In this document: in pieces, positions 24,369 to 34,677 of the stretch | How the letters are laid out: each line of letters begins with the position of its first letter | How positions within the stretch are numbered: the first letter of the stretch is position 1 | From: Thelephora terrestris | Lineage: Eukaryota; Basidiomycota; Agaricomycetes; Thelephorales; Thelephoraceae | NCBI GenBank assembly: GCA_015956445.1 | Contig: WIUZ02000001.1 | Location: 930,001-994,000, forward strand | Reading direction: 5' to 3' | Length of the DNA: 64,000 nucleotides | The notes under the pieces: generated by a model | The model's database searches: none | What the model saw: the letters and a program-made list of their open reading frames with translations, nothing else | What the model was told of the DNA's origin: nothing | Position numbers and translations under genes: made by a program

Positions 24369-25101
24369 TGTTTCCTTACGTTTCGTGGCCATTGCAATGT
24401 GCAGTGGTGAGTCAATATTAGATGCACGTGATGAGGATGAGTGGTCGTGAGAATCAATTTGTTGCCCAACGCCCAGCTTGCGGTTGATGCCAACCCATCG
24501 TCTTTTGGGGTCGCCTCTGGTGCGAGAGGGTAGAAGAGATTAATTTGAGAAAGAACTGATCTCGTACGACCCACTAGGGCGATAAGGACGATAACGGAAG
24601 ATTCTCAATGCCTGAGTATCGTAATTCGAAATAAATATGAATATTTATTCGCGTGGCCGTCTCGTGGTTTACGTTTACTTTTTCTTTCTTCCTCTTCCTC
24701 TGCAGCGTAGGTAGAAAATAAACCTGCAACGAGCGAGACGAGAAACCCTTCCCACTCCAAACCGACCTGTTGTCACGATTCATTCTCACCCACATCGCAC
24801 TTCAAGGGACCTTGTCCCTCCCAATCCAGTCCTGGAATCTTTGACCTCCAATCAGAATCCCCAGCCACCACAGTCTACCTCCCTCTCTCTCTTCCCAACC
24901 TCCCCCTCTTCCGCAAGAATCCGTTCTCGCTCTCAGTACGAAGACCGTGAACCGGCGTCACCGACCGCAGCGGACCTCTCTCCAACCACCACCGATAGTG
25001 AACAAGAGGAACCTGCAAGGAAGAGATTGAGGCTCGGGAATAGCTCTGGCTCTTTCTCAATCTTGCCTTCAGACTCGCTGTCGACGAAACCGCTTAGTGC
25101 C
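24369..25101. other. intergenic plus 5' region of the Gid7-like gene
   Basis: The part before 24700 shows no coding support. From about 24714 the Gid7 reading frame is already open without an ATG, so an upstream coding exon or a long leader is possible. Confidence 0.4.
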
Positions 25102-27717
25102 ATGCGACTTCAATCTGATCAAGCATCTTCCTCCTCAACCTCCCTCGCAGCCCCCTCAAATTCGCTAGCCGGTTCTTCCACTCCCATACAGGGCTCGAAT
25201 TCATTCAATAGCAACGGTCATTCGAACGGAACTGGTCCGACCACCAACGGCTTTTCGAATGGACTCACGAACGGCACCGGACCCTCCAACTCCACCCCGG
25301 GCTCTCTCAAGAACGGAGTTATCAAGCACAACAAGAATGTGGCACATGTCTCGCTTCCCGGCAGGAAGCTTTTCTCGGATTCGAATGTGGATAGGGAGGA
25401 GTTCGTACGACTTGTTGTCCAGAGCCTCCGGGATGTAGGTTACATGTACGTACAATATCTCCCCCTCTTACACGCTAATGTGTGTGATTGCTAACCGATG
25501 ACATAGTGAATCTGCTGCAACCTTAGAAGCCGAATCTGGCTATACTATGGAATCGACGGAGGTTGCGGAATTCAGAAACTATGTGATGGAGGCGTCATGG
25601 GAGCAGGCTGAGGCCGCATTAATTCGGCTGGGCGTCACCGATGAAGATAATTTAATGGTGCGTTTCTACGTTGCTTAGTTATTCTGCTTTAAATCCATTC
25701 TTGTTCTTTCAACAGGAGTCGAGGTTCCTTATCAGCCAACAGAAGTATCTGGAGTTGTTGGAGAACAGAAACACGACCGCGGCTCTGATGGTCCTCAGGA
25801 ACGAACTCGCTCCACACCACGTAGACCCAGAGCATCTGTATACGCTCTCGAGGTTCGTGGTCCGGAATTATTTACTCCATTCTAGGCTGATTCTTGATTT
25901 CATGGGACAAAGCCTCATTATGTGTTCGACCCCTGAAGACCTGAGACATCGGGCAGGTTGGGATGGGTCGAGGGGGAACTCCCGAACACGGTTGTTGAGT
26001 AATCTGCAGAGTAGGTTTCGGGCTAAGGTTCCAGCTACTCGGTTTCAGACTAACATAACTCAGAGCATATTCCTTCGGCGGTGATGATCCCACAACGCCG
26101 CTTCCTCACCCTATTAGAACAGTCGCGGTTATGGCAACAACAACGGTGTCCGTACCACAATTCACCGCCAGACTCCATGTCCTTTTCCCTGTACCGAGAC
26201 CACCATTGTGATTCTTCATGTTTCCCTAACACCACAACCACAATTCTGGAGATACATACTGACGAGGTGTGGAACATTGAATGGAGTCACAGTGGCGAAT
26301 ACCTTGCCAGCGCAGGGAAAGACAAGAGTGCGATTATCTGGAGGGTTGGGGTAGGTCGATATCTTCATCCTCTCCGGTCGAGCACTGATCCCGGAACTCA
26401 CATAGCCCGAGAAAGAGCCAGCTCAGAGGGAATACACACAACACCTCGTTTTGCGAGATCACCAATATCCTGTGGGGTGTATATCGTGGTCTCTGGATGA
26501 CTCAATACTGTTCACCAGTTCGGAAAACCACATCAAGATGTGGAACACCCGTGTATGTCCGCCTCGATGTCCACCTCGATTAGTGCTCACGTTTACCGTC
26601 AAGTCCGGTCTATGTATGCGTACCATTGAAACGCATACCGAAACAGTGACGGCTATCAGATGGCTACCTGATAACTCCGGATTCATGTCTGCGGGTTTGG
26701 ATCGGAGGATTCTGATATGGGTCGGTATCTGCCTCACGTATGTCTCAGACACAAAACTTACGGACTTTTTCAGGATCCTGAAGGTAACCAGAGAGATTCC
26801 TGGGGGATGGCCCCCATTCGGGTTACCGACTTGGATGTCAGTCCAAACATGACGAAGGTTGTGGCGGTGGGAGTCATTCACCTCCCACCGATCCCACACC
26901 CCCCAACTAGTACGGGGAATTCCCCAGCCCCTGGAGCACGCGGGGATTCCGCGTCTCAATCGCCTCAATCTCAATCGCATACGCCGAGTTACATCGTGAA
27001 AGCAGAAAACAGGATGATCGTGTACGATCTGGCCACGAAGCACCAGATAGCGTGCGTATTCCAAGTTTATGTTATGATTGCAACATTTAATGCTCGATTG
27101 GTCGACAGATCGTTGAGGTTGGATGGAGAGACGACGAGTGTCAGGGTCTCCCGTGATTCAAGATACGCGCTGATAAGCCACGCACCCGATGTACGTTTTC
27201 ATCCGTTATTGCCCACGCGATCCACTGATCCAAAAAATTCTTTTAGGAAGTGCTTCTATGGGATCTGAGTCTATCACGGATAGCCTGCAAATACACAGGG
27301 CAGAAGCAGGGAAGACATGTTATCAGGAGTTGCTATGGAGGAGTGGACGGAAACTTTGTGGCGAGTGGCTCTGAGGGTACGTCCTATGATTCAAGTCCTC
27401 GATTAAAGCGTTGTTTGATGGTCCACCCAGACGGCAACGTGTACGTGTGGCATCGAGACTCGGGAGCGTTGCTCGAGGTCCTATCCGGTCATGGAGAAGG
27501 GAGCGTAAACGCTGTGGCCTGGAACCCGACGAACGAATGGATGTTCGCGTCCTGCTCAGATGACAAGACGATCCGTATATGGGAGGCTGTGACGCCAGGA
27601 ATGCTGGAAGCTGCTGCCGCTTCTACTCCTGCAGACAAGGACACGGTCATGAGCGACAGCGCCAGTGTGGCCGGAAGTTCGAAGAACGAAAAGGGAAAAG
27701 GAAAGGTTACATCGTGA
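25102..27717 (+). CDS. GID7: Gid7/WDR26-type LisH-CTLH WD40 protein of the GID/CTLH ubiquitin ligase
   Basis: The frame is open from about 24714, but the first ATG in it is 25102 ([11 protein letters not shown]); the start is therefore uncertain. After a Ser/Asn/Gly-rich segment comes [18 protein letters not shown], then [12 protein letters not shown] and the CTLH-like block [29 protein letters not shown] that marks Gid7/WDR26. WD40 repeats follow from about 26245 ([29 protein letters not shown]) to the end ([18 protein letters not shown]). Introns split nearly every repeat. Gid7 drives supramolecular assembly of the GID E3 ligase, which degrades gluconeogenic enzymes in yeast. The C-terminal tail is short, Ser/Lys-rich and ends KGKGKVTS. 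Confidence 0.85.
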
Positions 27718-28102
27718 TTACAACGTTCCTCCATCCTCGCATTCGCTTCATCAACCTCGTCATTGCGGTCCGCACACTCCCCCACTTCATACCACCATCT
27801 CACCACCTACCCCACAAAGCAATTGCCTTAGAAATGTTACAGTATGTGTATAATCTGCAGGATCTTAGGACCATCGCTTCGCAGTCGGCCTCTTTGTATA
27901 CTTATTATCGTCACCCCAATGGATATTACATGTCCGCGCTGTGAGGGCTCGAAAGGGATATTCAGAAGGTAATTATCAGCACGAGAGACTACAATAATGA
28001 TACAGGTACAGTGGGTCTACACGGCACGAAAAACAGCAGGAGAACTAGTGTAGCGTCAGCGATAAGAGTGACACCGCCACAACGTTGTGAACACAGGGAC
28101 AA
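27718..28102. other. convergent 3' intergenic spacer
   Basis: The 3' untranslated regions of the Gid7-like gene (plus) and the HMG-like gene (minus) meet here. Nothing else is seen. Confidence 0.5.
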
Positions 28103-28655
28103 CTAATCGGAATCGGAGCTGGGGGACTCCTCCTCGACCTTCTTAGAAGGCTTGGAAGCAGCCTTGGTGGCGGGTTTCTTTGCCTTCGATTCCTTCTTCT
28201 CACCGCCAGAATTTTTTGGGTTTTCTGGCGAGTCCTTCCACAAGACGCTGACCTGAAAGCATGACGTCAACACACGTACAATCTCCACTTGGGCGCACGT
28301 ATACGTACAGCTGACATGGCATCCTTGGCGCTCTTTCCTGGGTTGGCTTCCTTCCAGATAGGGAGTTGGGCCTTTACAAAGAGGTTGTAAGGACTTGGGG
28401 CCTTCTTTGACTTCGGTTCGACATCTGGAGGGGGGAATCAGTGAATGAGATGAGAGAAGCCAGGCTATATGCGCGCAGAATCAGACCTTTCTTTGTTCTT
28501 TTTTCGGTGGTAGCCTTACGGGCCGACCTTGTCTTGGTTTCTGTCGGATCAAGACACGTCAGCTCGAGTTCGGGCGGTGGCGGGGGCGGGACCGATATGA
28601 ACCACATGACTTTGAAGGGGGGAAAATATTACGAACCTGTCGTTGATTTGCCCAT
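28103..28655 (-). CDS. small HMG-box/YABBY-like chromatin protein (4 exons, 112 aa)
   Basis: Exons 28655-28637, 28540-28487, 28424-28309 and 28252-28103 join to 113 codons. The first exon has 19 nt (MGKSTT). A basic N-terminal region (KTRSARKATTEKRTKK) precedes KKAPSPYNLFVKAQLPIWKE, the start of an HMG/YABBY-like domain, with ANPGKSAKDAMSAVSVLWKD completing it. The C-terminus is Lys/Ala-rich and ends in an acidic serine run (EEESPSSDSD), a likely CK2 target. Proteins of this type are nuclear and bind DNA with little sequence preference. The length fits single-domain fungal HMG-like proteins, but I cannot name the orthologue. Confidence 0.8.
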
Positions 28656-29094
28656 TTCTTGTTGTTTTGGTTGGAGGGGGAGGCGTCGGTTTGGGGGATA
28701 GAGGGGTGGATTGGGTGGTAGTGTGCGGTTGAAGGGAAAGGGAGGGTGGCAGGCGGCGAGGCGGCAGCTTTTTATCATCAGGTGCATTTACATCACGTGT
28801 TTGGGGACCCGTGCACGATCACGTGAAGGTGTGTGCGTCGATCACGATCATTTTCCTCACGCCTCCGGCGGTATTTGCCGAGGTATATAAAGAAGAGGCT
28901 CGCGCCCCCCAGCTTCCCCCTCGTCCCTGTGACGGCCACCTCTGTAGCATTTGCCTTCTCCGTAGAACCCTCCTAGTCCCAGTCGCACCCCCTATCTTTT
29001 TGACCGATTGCACGTTCCCGTGTCGTCCACCAGACACAGTTTCGGGCTCAGCCAGCTGAACCCTGCGGGCTGTATACAGAACCGATCGTACTAG
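28656..29094 (+). promoter_or_regulatory. TATA-type promoter region with two CACGTG boxes
   Basis: TATATAAAG lies at 28884-28892 and is followed by a C/T-rich block, the usual layout of a strong fungal core promoter. Two CACGTG E-boxes (28794-28799 and 28820-28825) sit 60-90 bp upstream. The only frame it could serve on the plus strand is the short one at 29095. The HMG-like gene starts on the other side, so the region may also hold its promoter. Confidence 0.45.
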
Positions 29095-29265
29095 ATGTTC
29101 ACCGGACAAGCTGCGACGCCTTTCTTACGCGATTCATGTTTACCGGAATTGATAAACTGCGTTGATCTATCCCTCAGTCGTTTCCTGGGCCACTCAATGG
29201 GCGTAGATACCAAACCGTTTTCGAGAGGTGAGGTGATTCAGTTCGCTTCCACCGGAGATAAGTGA
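29095..29265 (+). CDS. 56-aa orphan open frame downstream of the TATA promoter
   Basis: ATG 29095 opens MFTGQAATPFLRDSC and reads through LPELINCVDLSLSRFLGHS to a stop at 29263-29265. Composition looks protein-like and the frame follows a good TATA box by about 200 bp. A possible donor (GTGAGG) occurs near its end, so it may be the first exon of a gene that no longer continues. No family recognised; the frame could be fortuitous. Confidence 0.25.
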   Translation: MFTGQAATPFLRDSCLPELINCVDLSLSRFLGHSMGVDTKPFSRGEVIQFASTGDK

Positions 29266-29299
29266 GCGAAAGCTTACACGGCAGATCGAATCCGACGTC

Positions 29300-30150
29300 G
29301 GGCGTGACATCAATTGTAGACATCACTCGATATCAGGGTTCCCGAGGGCTTGATATCTGTCGATGCCGAACTTACTATTATACGACATCGCCCGACACAT
29401 TAGACATCTGTAGATATCATAGGTTTATTCTGTCGAATGCCCTTGGGACCTGCCCCAGATTACCAGAAACATAAGCGGAGAGAAAAACAAGTATATTCGC
29501 AATTGAATATTGATCCTGGAGTATAACATTCAAAGTATGTGTCTAAAGATCACCCGAGGCAGGGGTCGAAAAAAAAACATCCGTCGTGCGTCGCGTCAAC
29601 GCCGGTTGTTAGGCCACCAAACGTCTCAAGGCCCGATATTGGGACAATCCAGGAGACCCCTTTGCAAGGTTATGTTAACATTGTGCATCGTATGAGGGAT
29701 AAAAAAAGCGGACTAAACTCACTGAAGCGATTTTCTCCGTTGGCGGTGAGTTCTGAGGTTGCACGAACTGGTGGGTTGATAGTGTAGACGCGGTGTTCAA
29801 CGATTCTCAACGGTATCGTTGGTGATGCTCCCGACTTGGGAGCATAACCAATGATATCGTTGGGAATGCTGCTCATCGTCGCAGAGGAGGGGAAAGAGGA
29901 AGCGAGGCAAAGACTGTCAAAAAAAACTCACGAGTCCCAACTTATTGGGCCGCCGATTGTGCCCGAAGTCGGAGCCTGCCATTTGCAGACTTAACATCAC
30001 TCGATATCCCCAGAACATGTCGGTAGATATCGACCATCTATTTGATTTTCTTTACATATCCTCGTAACATCTGTACACATCAAGAGACGTCTACGTTGGG
30101 TAGATATCCTCGGATGTAACCGGTGACATCAGCTGACATCGATCTCGGTT
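29300..30150. repeat. two clusters of GATATC / GACATC words
   Basis: GATATC occurs at 29329, 29352, 29413, 29853, 30003, 30026 and 30103, seven times in 780 bp where chance predicts about 0.2. Two copies sit in the shared 15-mer ACATCACTCGATATC (29320-29334 and 29994-30008), and three in variants of GGTAGATATC. GACATC, ACATC and GATGTC words fill the gaps. The two groups are about 600 bp apart. Confidence 0.6.
29817..29853. repeat. imperfect hairpin, 16-bp arms
   Basis: The perfect core is ATGCTCCC (29825-29832), loop GACTT, GGGAGCAT (29838-29845). The arms extend to 16 pairs with one mismatch and one G-T pair. TATCGTTGG occurs on both sides, just outside or at the edge of the arms. Confidence 0.75.
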
Positions 30151-31124
30151 GGCCGTGTAGTATGGAAGGATGTAAAATTGAACGTCCGGGTTCCTTGTGC
30201 TCATCTAGGCCACTTATCTCAACGCGCCCTTGATCCCTTTTGAGCACCGTAAGCAGTAAGTTTGGAGAGAACGCCCAATTTCTTCCTGAGAGACTGCCAA
30301 CTGCCCACAGACTAGAAGCGCGCTCGAGATGTGTCACATTGTCCAGGTTCTTCCTTTGAACGGTCATCTTGCTCAGGAACGGCTATCCACGCCGCTCTGC
30401 CAACCTCTTTAGGGATCGGTTGCATCCCACGGTTGGCAACCGGCCACCTGCGGCATCGTCCACATCATCCATTCTCAGAAGTACTTATCGGTGCTCATGA
30501 CCTGTGCTGACAGTGCCGCCACAGATACTGTGGCGTCCGATTCGTTCCAGGCGAAGAGGTATCGATGATTGCCGAGCCGGTCCCGTTGGTCTCACGGAAA
30601 TATTTTTGTTCGTCGCATTCATGGTACCGAACTGAGGATTCCCAGGTCGGGAGTGGGTGGGACGCCGAACCTTGGTAAACTCGTTTAGTGGGGGGCTCCA
30701 CCGGCGTCATGAGCATCACAAACGGGATCATCCTTGGGACGGGTCGCTGCGCTTACTCGCTCCTCCATCGCCCCAACTTTGGCAGCTCGTGAGAAAGAAG
30801 ATCCGACACTGGCGCTGCGGAAACTGTCCTGGGGCTTTCCGCGTCATCCTGAACATCAGCATGGCACCTGCTCGTCCGGCCGCGACACACTAGAATATCC
30901 CTCCAAGTTCCGTGAGAGGCACCTCCGGTAACCCTCGCAGTCACGAGTCCTCGATCCACAAACCCGCACCGAAGCATCAGTTCCTGTCGCGGTTTAGCGC
31001 GTTCTACGCAAGCCATGTGGCCGGTGGTTGACACGCGTTGGGGGGGTCACTCGCCCCCGGCACTTGACGAATGCGACGTGGGACCGAAGCCAGGGAACGA
31101 CAGGTGAGCGCCTAACTCAATTAC

Positions 31125-31138
31125 CCCGCATTTGCGGG
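31125..31138. repeat. short perfect hairpin CCCGC-ATTT-GCGGG
   Basis: Five G-C rich pairs close a four-base loop. It lies 13 bp upstream of the stronger UUCG-loop hairpin, in the same gene-poor island. Confidence 0.65.
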
Positions 31139-31151
31139 TTCCTCTTAGCCG

Positions 31152-31177
31152 ACCGGGAGGGTTTCGACCCTCCTGGT
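31152..31177. repeat. 11-bp hairpin with TTCG tetraloop
   Basis: The arms GGAGGGT and ACCCTCC pair perfectly around TTCG, and a G-T wobble plus three more pairs extend the stem to 11. As RNA this would be a very stable UUCG-loop stem on either strand. A tRNA T-arm was considered and rejected, because the loop is too short and no cloverleaf surrounds it. Confidence 0.75.
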
Positions 31178-32910
31178 TTGATCATCACGCAAATTCGAGG
31201 ATGAGCCCCAAAAAATCAATACCATTTCAATCCTCATTCCGCAGAATTTGAGGTTCGCCCACGAACGTTGTCTCTCCTACTACGATGTAATCCTTTTGTC
31301 TGTGGGGCGAAAGAGCGCGGTTGACAGCCCTTGGGCCCGGTTTGCCCCTAGTCTCCTACTCGGACTCTCACGTACTGTCAACAGCTGCTTACGGAAACCC
31401 CGCGCGACCGTGCGTTTGAGTTGTGGATAACCTTTTACAATATGAGAAACACACTGTCTTGGTGTTGCCGTAGTCTGATGACGAGATTGAATGTTTTGAT
31501 TTCACTCAAACTTACGAAACCCCGGTGGTGTCTGTGGCCATCCTTCGATCCCCTCTGCACGAGTCAAAGGATTTTTTTTTCTCACCGATGGTTCCGCCCA
31601 GGATCGTTATCATCATACCTCATAATCGTCATAGTTGACTGGAAACTCGACATCCAAGTAATCGAGTCCGAGTCTTACGTACGGATCAGCCTGCTACGCG
31701 TACAAAGTGGGCCCAAAGGCCCAAAGAGCGGAACCGTGGGCGAGCACAACGTTTCGAGGGAAAGAAAAAAAACACCCTCTCGGTTCAAACGTGGGGCGTG
31801 TAAGTTCACTCGCCGGACGCCGGTTACTTGTAAGCCCACGGGTAAAAAATAAGGGATTTGATTTTAACTGGAGAAAAATTATCCAACCCTAACCATAGCA
31901 CCGGACCGCATTGGAAAGTCGTGGCTTCCCGCAACTTTCGATCGGTGGTCGATTGGTTGCAGGTCCAGGGTCACTGACGAGAGGAGAATCGGTCGCATCG
32001 TAATACTTGGCCCCCACAATCCGCGGTCCAATAACAACCCAATTACAGTAGAGTCGGGGTTCCTTTAGGGACGAGAGAATAGGGATGACGCGAACGATCC
32101 GCAGGCCTACGTGATGGGGGACTGTGGCCGCATGGCGCGAGATTAGCTATTGTGCCGTCACTTCGCAATCGTCTGCGCTCATAATACCATTGGGCAAGCG
32201 AAAAAAACGCAATGGCTGTTCTTTATTTACAGCTTTGGCCCAAGGTCGCCACAGATGTCGAAGGTCGAATTATGGGGGTGACCCCTAAAACTCAAGACTT
32301 TAGCCGTGGAAATCGAAGTATTGCAGAAAAATACTACGTGAGTATTCGCATTTCTGATCGTAGCTGTACAAGTATAATCAGTAGTCAGAGAGTCCCAGAT
32401 TCAGTCAAAATGTACACGTTTCCGAGGTGCGGCAGTGAAATCAAGAAGAAAAAAAGGGAAGGCATGCGGATCACGAGGCGGAAGCACTTAACGAGTGGCT
32501 CATAACGTTCGAATCTCGAGTAAGGAAAGTTCCATTTTTCGAGGAAAGGGTGGAGGGGTAGGAATACGTCCAAGTTGGAGGTAAGTTGTGATTATCACAA
32601 ACGCGAGAATGCGAGAATGCAAGAACTAGTACAGTACACTTTTGAATGCAAAGCGCATCGGGCAAAGGGCAGGGAAGTATGAGAAATAGCAAGCGTTTTG
32701 ATATGTGTATATAGATAAGATGAAAGGAAGAGGCTGGGGAATAATGAAAGCTGATTCGTAAATGGTGTTCAATGATGATATTGTTCCTCCCCGCCCCAAG
32801 TGGGGAACAGGGAAAATGCCTGAGTGGTGGTGTGGTGATACAGTGTCAGAATCGATGAATTCGCGGTTCCCGTGTTCGCCGTTTTTTCGTGGAGGGAGCC
32901 AGGAGTGGGC

Positions 32911-34333
32911 CTAGTGAACGAGGCCTTGCAGCCCAACTCCTCGTCGTTCCCGGTCCCTCAGACCACTCCTCCCGTTACCAATGCCGGGGCCATTCAGATA
33001 GGGGGGAGGGGCATCCAGTTCATTGGTTCTGCGCCTGCCCCTTCGTTCACCGTCTACCCCGCGGTTTAGAGTTGAAGCGTCCCTCGGTTTCCAGTCGCGC
33101 TCCTCACTCTCATCGGACTCGTTAGAATATCTGCGAGACCTTGACCGCAACCCGGATTGGAGATCGATGCTAGTGGAGACCCAGTCGGAGACTTTTTCAT
33201 GACTTTCTTGGCCTCGATGTCGCCTCGGGGTAGGTAGACGCGGTGAGACGGGGAGGACGGCAATCGCAGGAGATCTCGAGGGAGAAACCACAGTGCGTAG
33301 CCTGGGGGGTGACCTGTTCCGAGAATCATTCCTCGCTCCAGGTGAGGTAGAAGAGCCAGGACCCCGGTGCCTTGATCGTCCTCGCTCAGCCCGGCCTCTG
33401 AACGACGCCTCGAAGGCTGACGAGCAGGAGTCCGGCTGATTCGCGTGGACGGTCGTCGGGGTTATTGCAGTCGTGCAAGGAGCGGTCTTCGTTTGGGAAG
33501 ACTTTGGAACGTTGCGTGATGTACTGACGCCAGTAGATAGCGGGAGGCGCTGGGGAGACTTCTTTCCCGGAGAAGAAGAGGTCAAAGCCAACAGAGAGAA
33601 ATAGGCAGGAAGACTGGCTCGATTCCTCTTTTTGGAGGTTGATGTATTTGTGCTGGAAGAGGTAGCTTTTTTGTTGCGCAGTGTGGCTTGTTTGTCGTTT
33701 ATGCCGTCCGACAGCTCGTCATCTGCGCCAGAGGAAGGGGGACTTGGAGGGAGGGCGAGGGATGGAGCGCTTTGGGGGGCGCCCATAGATGACCGGACCG
33801 GTGAAGAAGCGCCAGATTCGGAGGCCCGGGTGAGACGGGGTCTGGGGATAGTGGAATGCCAATTGGTACTGGATGGTCTCCGAGCGTAATTAAGACCGGA
33901 TGATGGAATATGCTTCTCATTTGGGTCGTACAAGGCGGCGTGGTCCGGATGATCGCTCTCGTCTTCCGTGTATTGACTAGAGGACCAATGGGTTAAAGTG
34001 GAGTAACGGGGGATAGCAGACGGGTGGTTATTTATGCTGCGATAACGGGAATAATTTTGAAGAGGACCACCGCTACCGCCAAGTGCGGCAGGCAGAAGCG
34101 CTGGTATGTCTCTATCTGGGGTGGGGGACATGGCGGAGCTGATGTGAGGGGAGGGGAAGGTGCTACTAGAGGTAGAGATAGACGGGGAGGTAGCGTCGAG
34201 ACTCTCGCAGCCGTAGCTACAATATGCACGCCTATCGGGATGTAAGAACGGGTCAGGGGTGGGGGAAAGATGAGGATTATATATACCCATCGGTCAGGGG
34301 CTTGCTGCACCGCAAACAGACGTCCTCGTACAT
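32911..34333 (-). CDS. zinc-binding, Ser/Arg-rich disordered protein (2 exons, 455 aa)
   Basis: Exon 1 is 34333-34287 and exon 2 is 34231-32911, separated by a 55-nt intron (GTATAT...GATAG). Splicing gives MYEDVCLRCSKPL joined to TDGRAYCSYGCESLD. Together these make a C-x2-C ... C-x3-C knuckle at residues 6-26, as in fungal proteins with a small N-terminal zinc ribbon. The rest is low complexity: Ser, Pro and Arg, with RGRAERGRSRHRG and RSRSRRYSNESDESEE stretches. A start at 34290 inside the intron would lose half the zinc site. Nuclear or membrane-peripheral roles are both possible; no function can be assigned. It is divergent from ATG9. Confidence 0.7.
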
Positions 34334-34677
34334 GGGAGCGACTCGGGGCGGAGGAGAATGTGAAGTGGGGGAGGACAAGAAAAGGACAAGGAAAGAGTGG
34401 TAAAGTGCGGATTAACGAGAAATATAAGTAGGGGACCATGTCACCACACCTGACTAGGTCAATTATTTTTTGACTTAATTTAAAATTTAATTTCTGTTCT
34501 TGTTTTGTTTTTTTGCTCGATGTCACCGGTCACCTTGAGTCACAACCAGATGTCACTGTCCCTGTCTTCGTAAGTGCCGCCGCCCCCTCCATTTGTGGCC
34601 GGACGCAGTGCTCGCGAGTACTGCAGCTGGGGTCCTCGGGTGAAGCACTTGACAGTCCACCTCTCTCTCCATCCACC
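34334..34677. promoter_or_regulatory. divergent intergenic region, zinc protein / ATG9
   Basis: 344 bp between two start codons on opposite strands, with an AT-rich core at about 34460-34515 (TTATTTTTTGAC, TTTAAAATTTAAT). It should hold both promoters; no further motif is convincing. Confidence 0.4.

Larger units (their letters stand above)
29266..32910. other. gene-poor island (3.6 kb)
   Basis: No frame on either strand has domain support or plausible splicing. The stretch contains GATATC-rich repeat clusters (29300-30150), a long imperfect hairpin (29817-29853) and two adjacent perfect hairpins (31125-31177). It has many short poly-A and poly-T runs near 29570, 31755 and 32200. It may be old transposon debris or a noncoding locus. 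Confidence 0.5.

Noticed and set aside
30495-31034. Minus-strand frames in the gene-poor island
   Set aside because: Cys/Arg-rich composition and length fit chance frames in GC-rich DNA; no motif or splice pattern.
31152-31177. tRNA T-arm
   Set aside because: The loop is four bases, there is no anticodon or acceptor stem around it and no A/B box spacing.
34512-34677. Upstream extension of ATG9
   Set aside because: The frame is open upstream but begins with a non-ATG codon; ATG 34678 gives the usual kind of start.
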